A DNA stretch of 64,000 nt from JAEUHO01 sp046350655. GTDB lineage: Bacteria > Planctomycetota > PLA2 > JAEUHO01. Of this stretch, positions 1 through 7,596 are shown piece by piece; the first letter of the stretch is position 1, and each line of letters opens with the position of its first letter. The notes beneath the pieces were generated by a model that saw only the letters and a program-made list of their open reading frames with translations, ran no database searches and was not told the DNA's origin. The stretch is taken from positions 124,001 through 188,000 of the forward strand of contig JAXMAB010000004.1 in assembly GCA_046350655.1 (NCBI GenBank). Direction: 5' to 3'. The translations under genes were made by a program, and so were the position numbers.

Positions 1-957
1 GGAGAGGAGCTCCGCGGCGCCGGACACGGCGACGGGCGCGCCGCCCGCGGCGGGCATCACCCAGAGCTGCGCGCCGCTGCCGCTGCGCGCGCCGAAGAGC
101 TGCGGGGCCGTCGGCGACCACTGGAACGCGTAGACGTCGGTCGTGGGCCCGGAGGCCGGGAGGACCTTCACGAGCCCGGTGCCGTCGGCCTTCACGGTCC
201 ACAGCTCGAGGACCTCGTCCGTGTCCTTGTCGGCGAGGAACGCGACGCGCTGGCTGTCGTACGACCAGATCGTGTTGCCGCCGAAGCCGTCGGCGCCGTT
301 GGGGCTGTTCCACGAGACGCTGCCGCCCGCGACGAGCGTGCCCGACACCTTCGTGCGGCCCGCGCCGTCGGCGCCGACGACCCAGAGCGAGACGGCCCCG
401 TTGGGCTGCGTGCCGGCGACCTGGCCGCCGTAGGCCAGCTTCGTCGAGTCGGGTGACCAGTAGGGCTCGGCGATGCCCATCACGTGCTCGACGCCGGAGA
501 CTTGGACGGCGAGGCCCGCGCCGTTCCAGACCCACAGTTCGTCGGTGTCGAGGGCGTCGTCGACGAGATCGGCGACGAACGCGAGGCGCGTCCCGTCGGG
601 GGACCACTTCGGGTAGGAGACGTAGGTGCCGGGCGTCGGGGCCGGGGTCACCGGGACGGGCACGCCGTCGGCCAACGCGACCACGTACATGCGGTCGTCG
701 CCCGCGGCGTCCTCGGACACGAAGGCGACGCGGGTGCGGTCGGGGCTCCACGCGTAGCGGTTCGAGCCGGGCACGCCGCCGTCGATCCGGACGAGGCCCT
801 CGCCGCGCAGGCCGCCGCCGAGGAGGCGCGGCGCCTCGCCGGCCGTGCTCACGGCGACGATCACGTCGATGGGCGGGTTCGTCGCGCCGCCCGAGCCGCA
901 GCCGACGAGGAGCGCGCCGGCGAGCCCGGTGGCCAGGGAACGAATCGGGGTGCGCAT
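1..957 (-). CDS. PD40 beta-propeller lipoprotein (partial, C-terminus outside window)
   Basis: Exported propeller protein whose C-terminus lies beyond base 1. It starts at ATG 957 with a lipoprotein signal peptide (MRTPIRSLATGLAGALLVGCG, lipobox LVGC, lipidated Cys at residue 20). The rest consists of TolB/PD40-like blades with the recurring WSPD(S/G)T(R/K)LA(F/Y) motif, alternating with an LWV..ADG segment. It is clearly related to the gene at 51984-53582, which has the same blade wording (for example KVSG..VAGG). PD40 lipoproteins are usually periplasmic or outer-membrane scaffolds; the substrate or partner is not deducible here. About 110 bases separate it from the epimerase gene on the same strand. 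Confidence 0.85.
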   Translation of the reverse strand, partial: MRTPIRSLATGLAGALLVGCGSGGATNPPIDVIVAVSTAGEAPRLLGGGLRGEGLVRIDGGVPGSNRYAWSPDRTRVAFVSEDAAGDDRMYVVALADGVPVPVTPAPTPGTYVSYPKWSPDGTRLAFVADLVDDALDTDELWVWNGAGLAVQVSGVEHVMGIAEPYWSPDSTKLAYGGQVAGTQPNGAVSLWVVGADGAGRTKVSGTLVAGGSVSWNSPNGADGFGGNTIWSYDSQRVAFLADKDTDEVLELWTVKADGTGLVKVLPASGPTTDVYAFQWSPTAPQLFGARSGSGAQLWVMPAAGGAPVAVSGAAELLS

Positions 958-1069
958 CGCGTCGCCTCCACGGCCCGGCGGGTGCCGGGTGCCGTGGGGG
1001 GGATGCGCGACCGGGGGGGAGGCTTGCCTCCGCCCCCGGTCCCGCGCGTCGGATCCCCCGCCCGTGCGG

Positions 1070-2176
1070 CTACTTCTTCGCGCCCTTCGGGGCCGCGACC
1101 GGCTTCGGCGCCGGCGCCTTCGCGGCCGGCTTCGCCGTGGTACTGGCAGCGGGCTTCGCGGTGGCACCGGCGGCGGGCTTGGCCGTGACACCGGCGGCGG
1201 GCTTCGCGGCGGGCTTGGCAGCCGGGGCCGCCGGGGGCGTGGCGACGCCGGACATCGCGCGGACCTTCGCGAGGAGGTCGTCGGTCATCCGCTCGAGGTC
1301 CCACTCGGCCTTCCAGCGCCACTCCGCGGCCGCGACCTTGTCGTCGAGGGCCTGCGGCCACGAGTCGACGATGGCCTGCCGGCGCGGGTCGGGCTTGAAC
1401 GTGATCTTCACGCCCGGGATCCGCCGCGCGACCGCGGCCGCGATCTCGTCGGCGCGCGGGCTCATGGCCGCGATGTTGAACATGCGGTGCTTGAGCTGTT
1501 TCGCGGGCGCTTCCGCGAGGTCCACGAGCGCGCGGAGCGCGTCGGGCATGTACATCAGCGGGATCGTCGTGTCGGCGCGCACGAACGCCTCGTAGGCGCC
1601 CTTGCGCACGCCGTCGAAGTACATGTAGTTGACGTAGTCGCTCGTGCCGCCGCCCGGCTCGACGGCCGAGATGAGGCCCGGGAAGCGCACGCCGCGGAAG
1701 TCGAGGCCCCACTTCGTCGCGTAGTACTCGCCGAGCAGCTCGCCGGCGACCTTCGTGACGCCGTACATGGTCGTCGGCCGCATCGAGACGTCGTTGCCGA
1801 CCGGGTTGTCGAGGCCCGGGCCGAACGCCGCGATCGTGCTCGTGAAGATCACCTGCTTCGTCCCGAGGACGCGGGCGGCCTCGAGGACGTACCGGGTCCC
1901 CTCCATGTTCACGGCGTAGGCGCGGAACGGGATCCGCTCGCCGGTCGCCGAGAGGATCGCGGCGAGGTGGAAGATCGAGTCCGGCTTGGACGCCTTCACG
2001 GCGTCGAACACCTCTTCCTGCCGGGTGACGTCGCCCTGGATCCACTGGACACCCGCCGGGGTGGCCGCCGGGGCCGGGGCGAGGTCGAGGGCGGCGACCT
2101 GGTGGCCGCGGGAGAGGAGGAGGGGGATGAGGTCCGTGCCGACTTGGCCGCCCGCACCCGTGACGAGGATCTTCAT
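1070..2176 (-). CDS. NAD-dependent epimerase, L-threonine 3-dehydrogenase-like
   Basis: Extended short-chain dehydrogenase, 368 residues, ATG at 2176. The Rossmann glycine motif GAGGQVG is at residues 7-13, the HLAAILSATGE segment typical of epimerase-type threonine dehydrogenases follows, and the catalytic YxxxK is in MYGVTKVAGE. The GGGTSDY segment further on also fits that subfamily, which oxidises L-threonine to 2-amino-3-ketobutyrate with NAD+. After about residue 310 comes a low-complexity tail of roughly 55 residues made of repeated AKPAA units ending in PKGAKK. Such a lysine/alanine/proline tail is not part of the enzyme fold and resembles histone-H1-like or nucleic-acid-binding tails. 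A related sugar epimerase role cannot be excluded. Confidence 0.82.
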   Translation of the reverse strand: MKILVTGAGGQVGTDLIPLLLSRGHQVAALDLAPAPAATPAGVQWIQGDVTRQEEVFDAVKASKPDSIFHLAAILSATGERIPFRAYAVNMEGTRYVLEAARVLGTKQVIFTSTIAAFGPGLDNPVGNDVSMRPTTMYGVTKVAGELLGEYYATKWGLDFRGVRFPGLISAVEPGGGTSDYVNYMYFDGVRKGAYEAFVRADTTIPLMYMPDALRALVDLAEAPAKQLKHRMFNIAAMSPRADEIAAAVARRIPGVKITFKPDPRRQAIVDSWPQALDDKVAAAEWRWKAEWDLERMTDDLLAKVRAMSGVATPPAAPAAKPAAKPAAGVTAKPAAGATAKPAASTTAKPAAKAPAPKPVAAPKGAKK

Positions 2177-2376
2177 GCGTCGCGCCGCGCTCCGTGGGAC
2201 AGCCCCCCATGATCCCGACGGGCACCGACGGGGCCGGAGGCTTTTCCGGACCGGGCGGCTTCGGGACCGTTGCCGTCCGGGACGGCCACCGATTGCGGTT
2301 GCCGGGGACCGGGGTGGCGGGGCACGATGGCGTTGCACGAATGGGCGGCCGACTGCCGCCCTGGAGGGACCGTCCG

Positions 2377-2700
2377 GTGAGCCGCAACATCCACGAGATC
2401 GAGGCGAACAAGGAGATCACCCCCACGGTCGCGTTCGAGGCGACGTTCTCGCCGCTCGCGATCGACGAAGTCCTGCTGGAGTTCGACCCCAAGCACAGCG
2501 GTCCGCCGCTCGTCGTGCTCGGCAACGGGTCCGGGGAGACGAAGGAACTCCACATGCTCCCGCAGCGCGGGCGCGAGGGCCGCTTCCAGAACCACACGGA
2601 AGGGTCCGGCACGTGGACGACGGTGAAGGTGCACCTCGCGCCGCGTGGCCACAAGGCCAAGCTGGTGAAGGTGAAGTTCATCGCGAAGGGCGCGAGCTGA
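2377..2700 (+). CDS. Conserved-looking hypothetical protein, 107 aa
   Basis: I do not recognise this family. The open frame extends upstream to 2194, but I place the start at GTG 2377 because GGAGGG at 2363-2368 lies 8 bases upstream and the sequence before it is low-complexity. The protein begins VSRNIHEIEANKEI, is hydrophilic, has no signal peptide or membrane segment, and alternates short strands, suggesting a small beta-sandwich. It ends with a basic KVKFIAKGAS tail. It lies divergent from the epimerase gene, 200 bases away. Confidence 0.6.
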   Translation: MSRNIHEIEANKEITPTVAFEATFSPLAIDEVLLEFDPKHSGPPLVVLGNGSGETKELHMLPQRGREGRFQNHTEGSGTWTTVKVHLAPRGHKAKLVKVKFIAKGAS

Positions 2701-2768
2701 CGCCACCGGTCGCGTCGCTCCGACCGCGACCGCGCCTGCGACGGCTTCGATGCGATCCCCGGCCGCGC

Positions 2769-2790
2769 GGGACCGCGGGGCCCGGCCTGC
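2769..2790 (+). repeat. Degenerate copy of the CGCGAGGCCC repeat
   Basis: Reads GGGACCGCGGGGCCCGGCC, one base from the core (A changed to G). It sits in the 110-base gap between two genes. See the entry at 5541. Confidence 0.45.
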
Positions 2791-2810
2791 GGCCGCCCGA
2801 GGAGGTCCGC

Positions 2811-3164
2811 TTGCGCCGTCGACTCCGGTGCGGCCTTTACGTCGCAGGCTGCTGGGGAGCCGCGGTCGTCCTGCTGTCCCTCCCGGCGCGCGCCTTCGGC
2901 TTGGCCGGCGATGCGCGGGGGGCCGTCCTTGCGGCGGTTCGGCTCGTGACCGCGTCGTGGATCGACGTCGGCCCGGTGCCGTGGAGCTCGCGCGGTGACG
3001 ACGACGCGATCGAGCGCGTCTTCGCGTTGGCGGAGCTGGCGCTGGCCGTGCTGTACGTCGCCAGCGCATCCCGTCTCGCCGGTGCCACGTTCACGCTGTT
3101 CTGGGTGGTGCGCCTCGCGATACTCGGCCTCGTCGTCGTGGTGTACGGACTGAACGGCGTCTGA
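2811..3164 (+). CDS. Small integral membrane protein, 117 aa
   Basis: Unrecognised inner-membrane protein. The start is taken as TTG 2811 because a perfect GGAGG (2801-2805) lies five bases upstream; no ATG fits the hydrophobic layout. Three hydrophobic stretches are visible: residues about 8-25 (GLYVAGCWGAAVVLLSL), about 62-80 (FALAELALAVLYVASA) and the C-terminus (FTLFWVVRLAILGLVVVVYGL). The first follows an arginine-rich start, so the N-terminus is probably cytoplasmic. It ends 30 bases before the convergent HEAT/VWA gene. Confidence 0.6.
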   Translation: MRRRLRCGLYVAGCWGAAVVLLSLPARAFGLAGDARGAVLAAVRLVTASWIDVGPVPWSSRGDDDAIERVFALAELALAVLYVASASRLAGATFTLFWVVRLAILGLVVVVYGLNGV

Positions 3165-3193
3165 GGGCGCGCCCGGCGCGAGCGCGACGCCGG

Positions 3194-4753
3194 TCAGCGC
3201 GCCACGAAGCGGCCGCCGGTGGACTCGGCGACGTCGCGCAGCAGCGTGCGCCAGCGTTTGGCGACGTCGTCGGCGCCGACCGCGATGACGTCGATGCGCG
3301 CGCGGCGCCAGCGGTTCGCGCGCGCGAGGCCCTCGCGGAGGTCGGTCTTGGTGAACCACGCGCCCGCGCTCGGCGCGCCGTCCGAGAGGACGATCACCTG
3401 GTCGATCGTGGGGTCGGCGAGCGCCAGCGCGATCCCGTCGTAGAGCGCCGTCCGGCCGGCGGGCGGTCGCGCGAGCAGCGCCGCGCGCACCTTGTCGCGC
3501 GCGGTCGGCGTGAAGCGGACCGCGCTCGGGAAGAGCGCCGTCGCCGCGTCCGAGAAGACCACGACGTTGCCCTCGACGCTGCCGCCCACGCGCTCGAGCA
3601 CGCGGTCGACCTCGTCGCGCACGCGGTCCCACCGCGAGGCGCCCGCCGCGTCGCGCTCCGACATGCTCCCCGACGCGTCGAGCACGAACGCCACGTGCGA
3701 CGACACCAGCGGCACGTCGAGGAACTTCACGACGGCCGCCGTGCGCCCGCCCGGGTCGTAGGGCGGCGGCTTGCGGGCCGCCACCTCCGCCGGGTCGAAC
3801 GTCGCGCCCTCCTTCGCGAGCCACGCGCCCCAACGCTCCGGGTCGGCGTCGAACGGGATGCCCGTCAGCCGCACCAACGCGACCCCGGCCGCCGCCGCCA
3901 CCCGCTCCCGCGGGTCCTTCAGCGCCGCCACGAGCGGCGCGAGCACCCGCCGCTCCCGCACCCCGCCCGCGGACTCCGCCGCGACGAGCCGGACCGACCA
4001 GACCGCATCGTCGAGTCCGTGCGTGACGGCGTACACAGCCGCCTCGCCGCCCGCCGCGACGGAGCCCTCGAGCGCCGCGACCCGCGCCCGCGGGTCCCGG
4101 TCCTTGAGCCCCTCCGCCCCGCGCACCTCCACCTTCGTCGCCCCCGCGAGCCGGGCCCGCGCGGTGATCGCGGTCCACGCCGCCGCCCGCACGAGCCCGT
4201 CGGCGTCGGTCGTCGCGATCAGGAGCGCCCGCCCGGCCGCCTCGTCGGGATCGTCCGCGAGGCGCTCGGCCGCCGCCGCCCGCACCCCCGGGTCGCGGTC
4301 CGCGCACGCGCGCAGGAGCCCGGTCCGGCCGTCGCGGTCGGCCCACGCGCCGAACGTCTCCGTCAGGGCCGCGCGGGCCTCGCCGTCCTTGAGGGTCGGG
4401 GCCCGGTCCAGCAGCCGTTGCCGCGCCGCCGGGTCGAGGATCGTCCCCAGCACGCCCGCGGCCGCCCGCCGGACGTAGGGGTGGACGTCGGACAACGTCG
4501 CGACGACGACCCCGAGCGACGCCGGGTCGAGCGCCCCCGCCAGCCGCCGCACGGCCGCCGCCCGCTCCGCCGGTTCGGGCTCCTCGAGCCGTCGCCGGAT
4601 GGCGGCCAGCCCGGGGTCGTCGCCCGCGCTCGCCGGCGGCGCGGCGGACGGGGCCCCGACGAGGAGCGCGAGGAGGAGCCCGACGGCCGCGACCCCCACG
4701 AGGGGGCGGCGCCGGCGGGCGAGCGGGACGGGGTGGGGGACGAGGGGGTTCAC
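3194..4753 (-). CDS. Exported HEAT-repeat plus von Willebrand factor A protein
   Basis: 519-residue exported protein, GTG start at 4753. A signal peptide (RRRRPLVGVAAVGLLLALLVGAPSAAPPASA) is followed by about 250 residues of alanine-rich HEAT-like helices (motifs such as DVHPYVRRAAAGVLG and DPRERVAAAAGVALVRL). The C-terminal VWA domain starts near residue 335 with the metal-ion-dependent adhesion motif DASGS and continues with LSDGAPSAG and DVIAVGADD. HEAT plus VWA points to metal-dependent protein binding in the periplasm or at the cell surface; no enzymatic residues are seen. It could be part of a surface or stress-sensing complex, but no partner gene is adjacent. Confidence 0.8.
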   Translation of the reverse strand: MNPLVPHPVPLARRRRPLVGVAAVGLLLALLVGAPSAAPPASAGDDPGLAAIRRRLEEPEPAERAAAVRRLAGALDPASLGVVVATLSDVHPYVRRAAAGVLGTILDPAARQRLLDRAPTLKDGEARAALTETFGAWADRDGRTGLLRACADRDPGVRAAAAERLADDPDEAAGRALLIATTDADGLVRAAAWTAITARARLAGATKVEVRGAEGLKDRDPRARVAALEGSVAAGGEAAVYAVTHGLDDAVWSVRLVAAESAGGVRERRVLAPLVAALKDPRERVAAAAGVALVRLTGIPFDADPERWGAWLAKEGATFDPAEVAARKPPPYDPGGRTAAVVKFLDVPLVSSHVAFVLDASGSMSERDAAGASRWDRVRDEVDRVLERVGGSVEGNVVVFSDAATALFPSAVRFTPTARDKVRAALLARPPAGRTALYDGIALALADPTIDQVIVLSDGAPSAGAWFTKTDLREGLARANRWRRARIDVIAVGADDVAKRWRTLLRDVAESTGGRFVAR

Positions 4754-4899
4754 GCCCTGTCCTCGCGCGAAGGGGGGCCTCGGTCACGCGGGAACCGCCG
4801 AAATGTCGGTCCCCGTCGGTATCACCCTCCGAGCAGGAGGTGGTGCGGCGTCCCCGCGCCGCCGCCCTGCCCGGTAGTGGCCCGTCCGGAGGCGAAGCG

Positions 4900-5397
4900 T
4901 TGCTTCCCGCGAACCTGACGCCGCTCGAGATCCTCGACCTCGCGATCCACAACGAGTCCCTGACGCTCCAGACGTACGACCGTCTGGGACGCCGGATGGA
5001 CGTGGCCACCTTGCAGGCCAAGCTCGCGCTCCTCAAGCGCGACGAGAAGGACCACCGCAAGACCCTGCGCGCGCACCGCCGCGCGATGTTCGGCCCCGCC
5101 GCGCCCGCCGCGACCGAGGAAGACGCGCGCCGCATCTTCGCCCCCGTGGACGTCGGCGCGATCCACGATCGCGAGACGCTCCTCAAGGCGCTGCACGACG
5201 CCGTGAAGAGCGAGGAGTACGGCGCGTATTACTACGACCGCATGAAGGACCGCATCCCCGACCGCGAGTGCCGGATCTTCTTCGAGGTCCTCGCGAGCGA
5301 GGGCAAGTTCCACGCGGACATCCTGCGCGAGCAGATCGGCGTCGTCCGCACGGCGCGCCTCGCGATCGACGAGCGCGGCCGCCCCGTGAGCGCCTGA
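4900..5397 (+). CDS. Ferritin-like (rubrerythrin-type) diiron protein
   Basis: 165 residues from TTG 4900, chosen because GGAGG (4888-4892) is seven bases upstream and the helical domain starts right after; GTG 4840 or 4843 would add 19-20 poorly structured residues. It is a predicted four-helix bundle with carboxylate/histidine ligand sets: E in HNESLTLQTYDRL, D/E/H in RDEKDHRKTL, E in VKSEEYGAYYYDRM and E/H in LASEGKFHADIL. This pattern belongs to rubrerythrin/ferritin-like proteins that handle iron or peroxide in the cytoplasm. There is no C-terminal rubredoxin CxxC, so it is not a complete rubrerythrin. Divergent from the HEAT/VWA gene. Confidence 0.78.
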   Translation: MLPANLTPLEILDLAIHNESLTLQTYDRLGRRMDVATLQAKLALLKRDEKDHRKTLRAHRRAMFGPAAPAATEEDARRIFAPVDVGAIHDRETLLKALHDAVKSEEYGAYYYDRMKDRIPDRECRIFFEVLASEGKFHADILREQIGVVRTARLAIDERGRPVSA

Positions 5398-5540
5398 CGC
5401 CCTTCCGGGCTTGGCTTGTCGCCGCGCGGCGGGCCTCGCGTCCGCGGGCGTCTCTCCGCGAAGGTGGTGGCGAGGGTTGCATCGGCGCTGCGGTGGCCGA
5501 CCCGCGACGCGGCGCTGTCGCCGTCGTCGATGTCGGGTGC

Positions 5541-5565
5541 GGGGGACCGCGAGGCCCGGTGGCCG
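5541..5565 (+). repeat. Intergenic CGCGAGGCCC repeat, full-length copy
   Basis: Good example of the window-wide repeat: GGGGGACCGCGAGGCCCGGT then GGCCG. The 10-base core is at 5548-5557. The GGCC-CGGT-GGCC part can fold into a very small hairpin. Further intergenic cores I read: + strand 7560, 9455, 13476, 16084, 46748, 51898 (one mismatch), 59122, 62608; - strand 5431, 19286, 22991 (one mismatch), 44688, 46576, 53657, 56255, 59031. Confidence 0.75.
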
Positions 5566-5658
5566 GCGAGCGGCCAGCGACCGCGCCCATGCAATCGGCG
5601 GCGGATCCGGCGGGCCCGGAACGCGGGGGACCCTGAACGCGCCGGGCCCGGAATGCAC

Positions 5659-5691
5659 GGGGCCGCGGTCCCCGTCGGGAACCGCGGCCCC
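5659..5691 (-). terminator. Hairpin downstream of trxA
   Basis: Perfect 11-bp stem (GGGGCCGCGGT at 5659-5669, ACCGCGGCCCC at 5681-5691) with an 11-base loop. It is about 75 bases past the trxA stop codon. There is no T-run, so if it terminates it does so without a canonical U-tract. Confidence 0.5.
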
Positions 5692-5767
5692 AGGCGTGGG
5701 AACGGGGTCGGACCGCCCGAGAACCCGGCGCGAGGCGCGCGCGGGCCGGAGGCGACCGGGCCTCGGG

Positions 5768-6097
5768 TCAGGCGGCCAGCATCGCCTCGATCTTCTTCCG
5801 CAGGTCGGCCTTCGGCAGGAGTCCGGTGATCTTCTCCACGACGCGCCCGTCCTTGAAGAGGATCAGCGTCGGGACCGCGGCGATGCCGTAGCGGCCGGGG
5901 ATCTCGGCGGCCGCGTCGACGTCGACCTTGCCGATCGTGACCTTGCCGGCGAAGTCCTTCGCCAGTTGCTCGACGATGGGGGAGAGCGCGCGGCAGGGCC
6001 CGCACCAGTCCGCGAAGAAGTCCACGACGACCGGGACCTTGCTCTTGAGGACCTGGGCGTCGAAGTTGGCGTCGTCGAAATGGGCAAGCGTGGACAT
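5768..6097 (-). CDS. trxA: Thioredoxin
   Basis: 109-residue cytoplasmic thioredoxin starting at ATG 6097. It shows the redox-active WCGPC near residue 31, the buried aspartate in VVVDFFADWCGPC, the cis-proline in AAVPTLILFKDG and a normal C-terminal helix. It reduces protein disulfides using electrons from thioredoxin reductase, which is not in this window. Length is typical for TrxA. Transcribed away from the gene pair beginning at 6250. Confidence 0.96.
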   Translation of the reverse strand: MSTLAHFDDANFDAQVLKSKVPVVVDFFADWCGPCRALSPIVEQLAKDFAGKVTIGKVDVDAAAEIPGRYGIAAVPTLILFKDGRVVEKITGLLPKADLRKKIEAMLAA

Positions 6098-6249
6098 CGG
6101 TGGATCGATCCAGGGGAAGAGAGCGAGTATAGGATGGGGCCCCGGGGCCTTCCCGTGGCGCCCCGACCGTTCCGGCCTCCGCAGCGGTGCGTTACAAGCC
6201 GTTGACGAGCAAAGGGTTACGATCGACGTTCCCCGCGACCGGGAGCCCC

Positions 6250-6828
6250 ATGCGTGCGCTGATCCTCCTCGAATGCCTCGTCATCCTGGCTTTGGCCGGG
6301 CTGATCCTGCTCCACCCCTCCCCCGGTCAGGAGACACGGGAGGTCGAGGTGTTCCCCGCCAGCCTCATGCTGGGGGACGCGACCCCCGGTGAAACGGTCA
6401 CCTACCGGGTCGACCAGGCGACGACGCTCGAGTTCTCCGTTGGCGCCGTGGACCGCGGCGGGCCGCAGGGGCCGCCGAAGGTGACGATCACCCGCACCGT
6501 CCGCGACGCGGTCGGCGCGGTCACGCCGGAGGCCGAGCCGACCTACGTCCATCAGCTCGTCGAGCACGGCCTGTTCCCGTTCCTCACCCCGTCGGCCCCC
6601 AAGGCCTGGGACCGCACCTGGATCCTCCGCCGCATCCGCCGCGACGAGATCCGGTTCCTCGGCCGCCCGCTCAAGTGCTGGCGCGTCGAGTGCATCGACC
6701 CCGCGCTCGAGCCCGAGCAGGAGTCCGTCGTCGTGTGGATGCACGAGGCCGTGCCCGTCTTCGGCATCGTGCGGTTCGAACGCGCCGGCCACATCTACGA
6801 GTGCACGTCGTGGAGGCCCGCCTCGTGA
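6250..6828 (+). CDS. Membrane-anchored hypothetical protein, 192 aa
   Basis: Unrecognised. ATG 6250 opens with a signal anchor (MRALILLECLVILALAGLILL), then a soluble mostly beta-strand domain with SLMLGDATPGETVTYRVDQ and a WILRRIRRDEIRFLGRPLKCWRVE segment containing two cysteines. It would face the periplasm. It shares a GTGA junction with the next gene and the two look like relatives: both end in a similar (V/M)..GVP.(F/L)G....R(F/Y) segment. Likely a co-translated pair of exported proteins. Confidence 0.62.
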   Translation: MRALILLECLVILALAGLILLHPSPGQETREVEVFPASLMLGDATPGETVTYRVDQATTLEFSVGAVDRGGPQGPPKVTITRTVRDAVGAVTPEAEPTYVHQLVEHGLFPFLTPSAPKAWDRTWILRRIRRDEIRFLGRPLKCWRVECIDPALEPEQESVVVWMHEAVPVFGIVRFERAGHIYECTSWRPAS

Positions 6829-7502
6829 GCCCCGCCGCCCCCCCGCCCTCCCGCGTGTCGGGCGGCGGCGCCGAGCGCGTCGTCGCGCTGGCGCTCGCCG
6901 TCATGGCCGCCGTGCTCGGCGTCGTCTACGTCGACCTGAAGCGCTCGAACGCCCCCGACGGCCGGCCGCCCTTCGACTTCGTCAACCCGCTCCTCGCGGT
7001 GCAGACCGGCGAGTGCGTCGAGATCTCGTCGTCGTCGCAGCCCGAGCTCGCCAGCTGGCTCGTCGTCCGCTCGCCGGGCAAGATCCTGCGACCGCACCGC
7101 GGCGAGACGAAGGTGCCCGGCTTCTCGAGCCCGCGGTACCCGGACCCGCGCTCGTTCCCGCCGTTCCTCGTCTGCGACGCGCGCCCCGCGCCCGTGGCCC
7201 GCACCTCGACCGAGGGGATGCCGCCGCGCAAGGACGAGCCCTACGTCTTCCCGCTCAACGGGTTCGGCCTCCCCATCGAGGCGCTGGGCGTCCTGCGCGA
7301 CATCGCCCCGACCGAGGTGACGTGGGGCGGCCAGAAGCGCCGCGCCTACGCCGTCGGCCTCATGCGCTACGGCCAGGTCGAGGGGCCGTGGATCATCTAC
7401 ATGGCGCAGGGCGTGCCGGCGCTCGGCACGATGTCGCGCCGGTACTTCCGCGGCGTCGAGACGGAGCTCCAGACCTTCCGCGTCCCGGAGACGTGCCGCT
7501 GA
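6825..7502 (+). CDS. Membrane-anchored hypothetical protein, 225 aa
   Basis: Starts at GTG 6825, whose last two bases overlap the TGA of the preceding gene; GGAGG at 6812-6816 is the ribosome site, so translation is probably coupled. A single hydrophobic segment at about residues 15-33 (VVALALAVMAAVLGVVYV) anchors a soluble domain. The later sequence has VEGPWIIYMAQGVPALGTMSRRYF, similar in order to the end of the upstream protein (EQESVVVWMHEAVPVFGIVRF). Function unknown. Confidence 0.62.
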   Translation: MSPAAPPPSRVSGGGAERVVALALAVMAAVLGVVYVDLKRSNAPDGRPPFDFVNPLLAVQTGECVEISSSSQPELASWLVVRSPGKILRPHRGETKVPGFSSPRYPDPRSFPPFLVCDARPAPVARTSTEGMPPRKDEPYVFPLNGFGLPIEALGVLRDIAPTEVTWGGQKRRAYAVGLMRYGQVEGPWIIYMAQGVPALGTMSRRYFRGVETELQTFRVPETCR

Positions 7503-7554
7503 CCGCGGGGGCGCGCCGCCGGCGGGTCCCCGATGTCCGGGGCGGTCGGCGCGC

Positions 7555-7576
7555 GGGACCGCGAGGCCCGTCCGCC
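7555..7576 (+). repeat. Intergenic CGCGAGGCCC repeat upstream of the acyl-CoA ligase
   Basis: Reads GGGACCGCGAGGCCCGTCCG; core 7560-7569, about 20 bases before the GTG start. Confidence 0.7.
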
Positions 7577-7596
7577 GTCGCGTAGCATGGCCGCCC

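Larger units (their letters stand above)
5398..5767. other. Intergenic region with two repeat copies and a hairpin
   Basis: No credible gene; open frames here are alternate-frame shadows. It contains an inverted copy of the CGCGAGGCCC repeat (5431-5440), a full direct copy (5541-5565), a degenerate copy overlapping the trxA stop (about 5757-5768) and an 11-bp hairpin at 5659-5691. Confidence 0.7.

Noticed and set aside
861..5186. Very long minus-strand open frame of 1441 codons
   Set aside because: It is an out-of-frame shadow of the epimerase, HEAT/VWA and other genes: arginine/proline/glycine-rich with no domain, as expected when GC content suppresses stop codons. Similar shadows at 7393-12117, 44864-47776 and 48411-52787 were rejected for the same reason.
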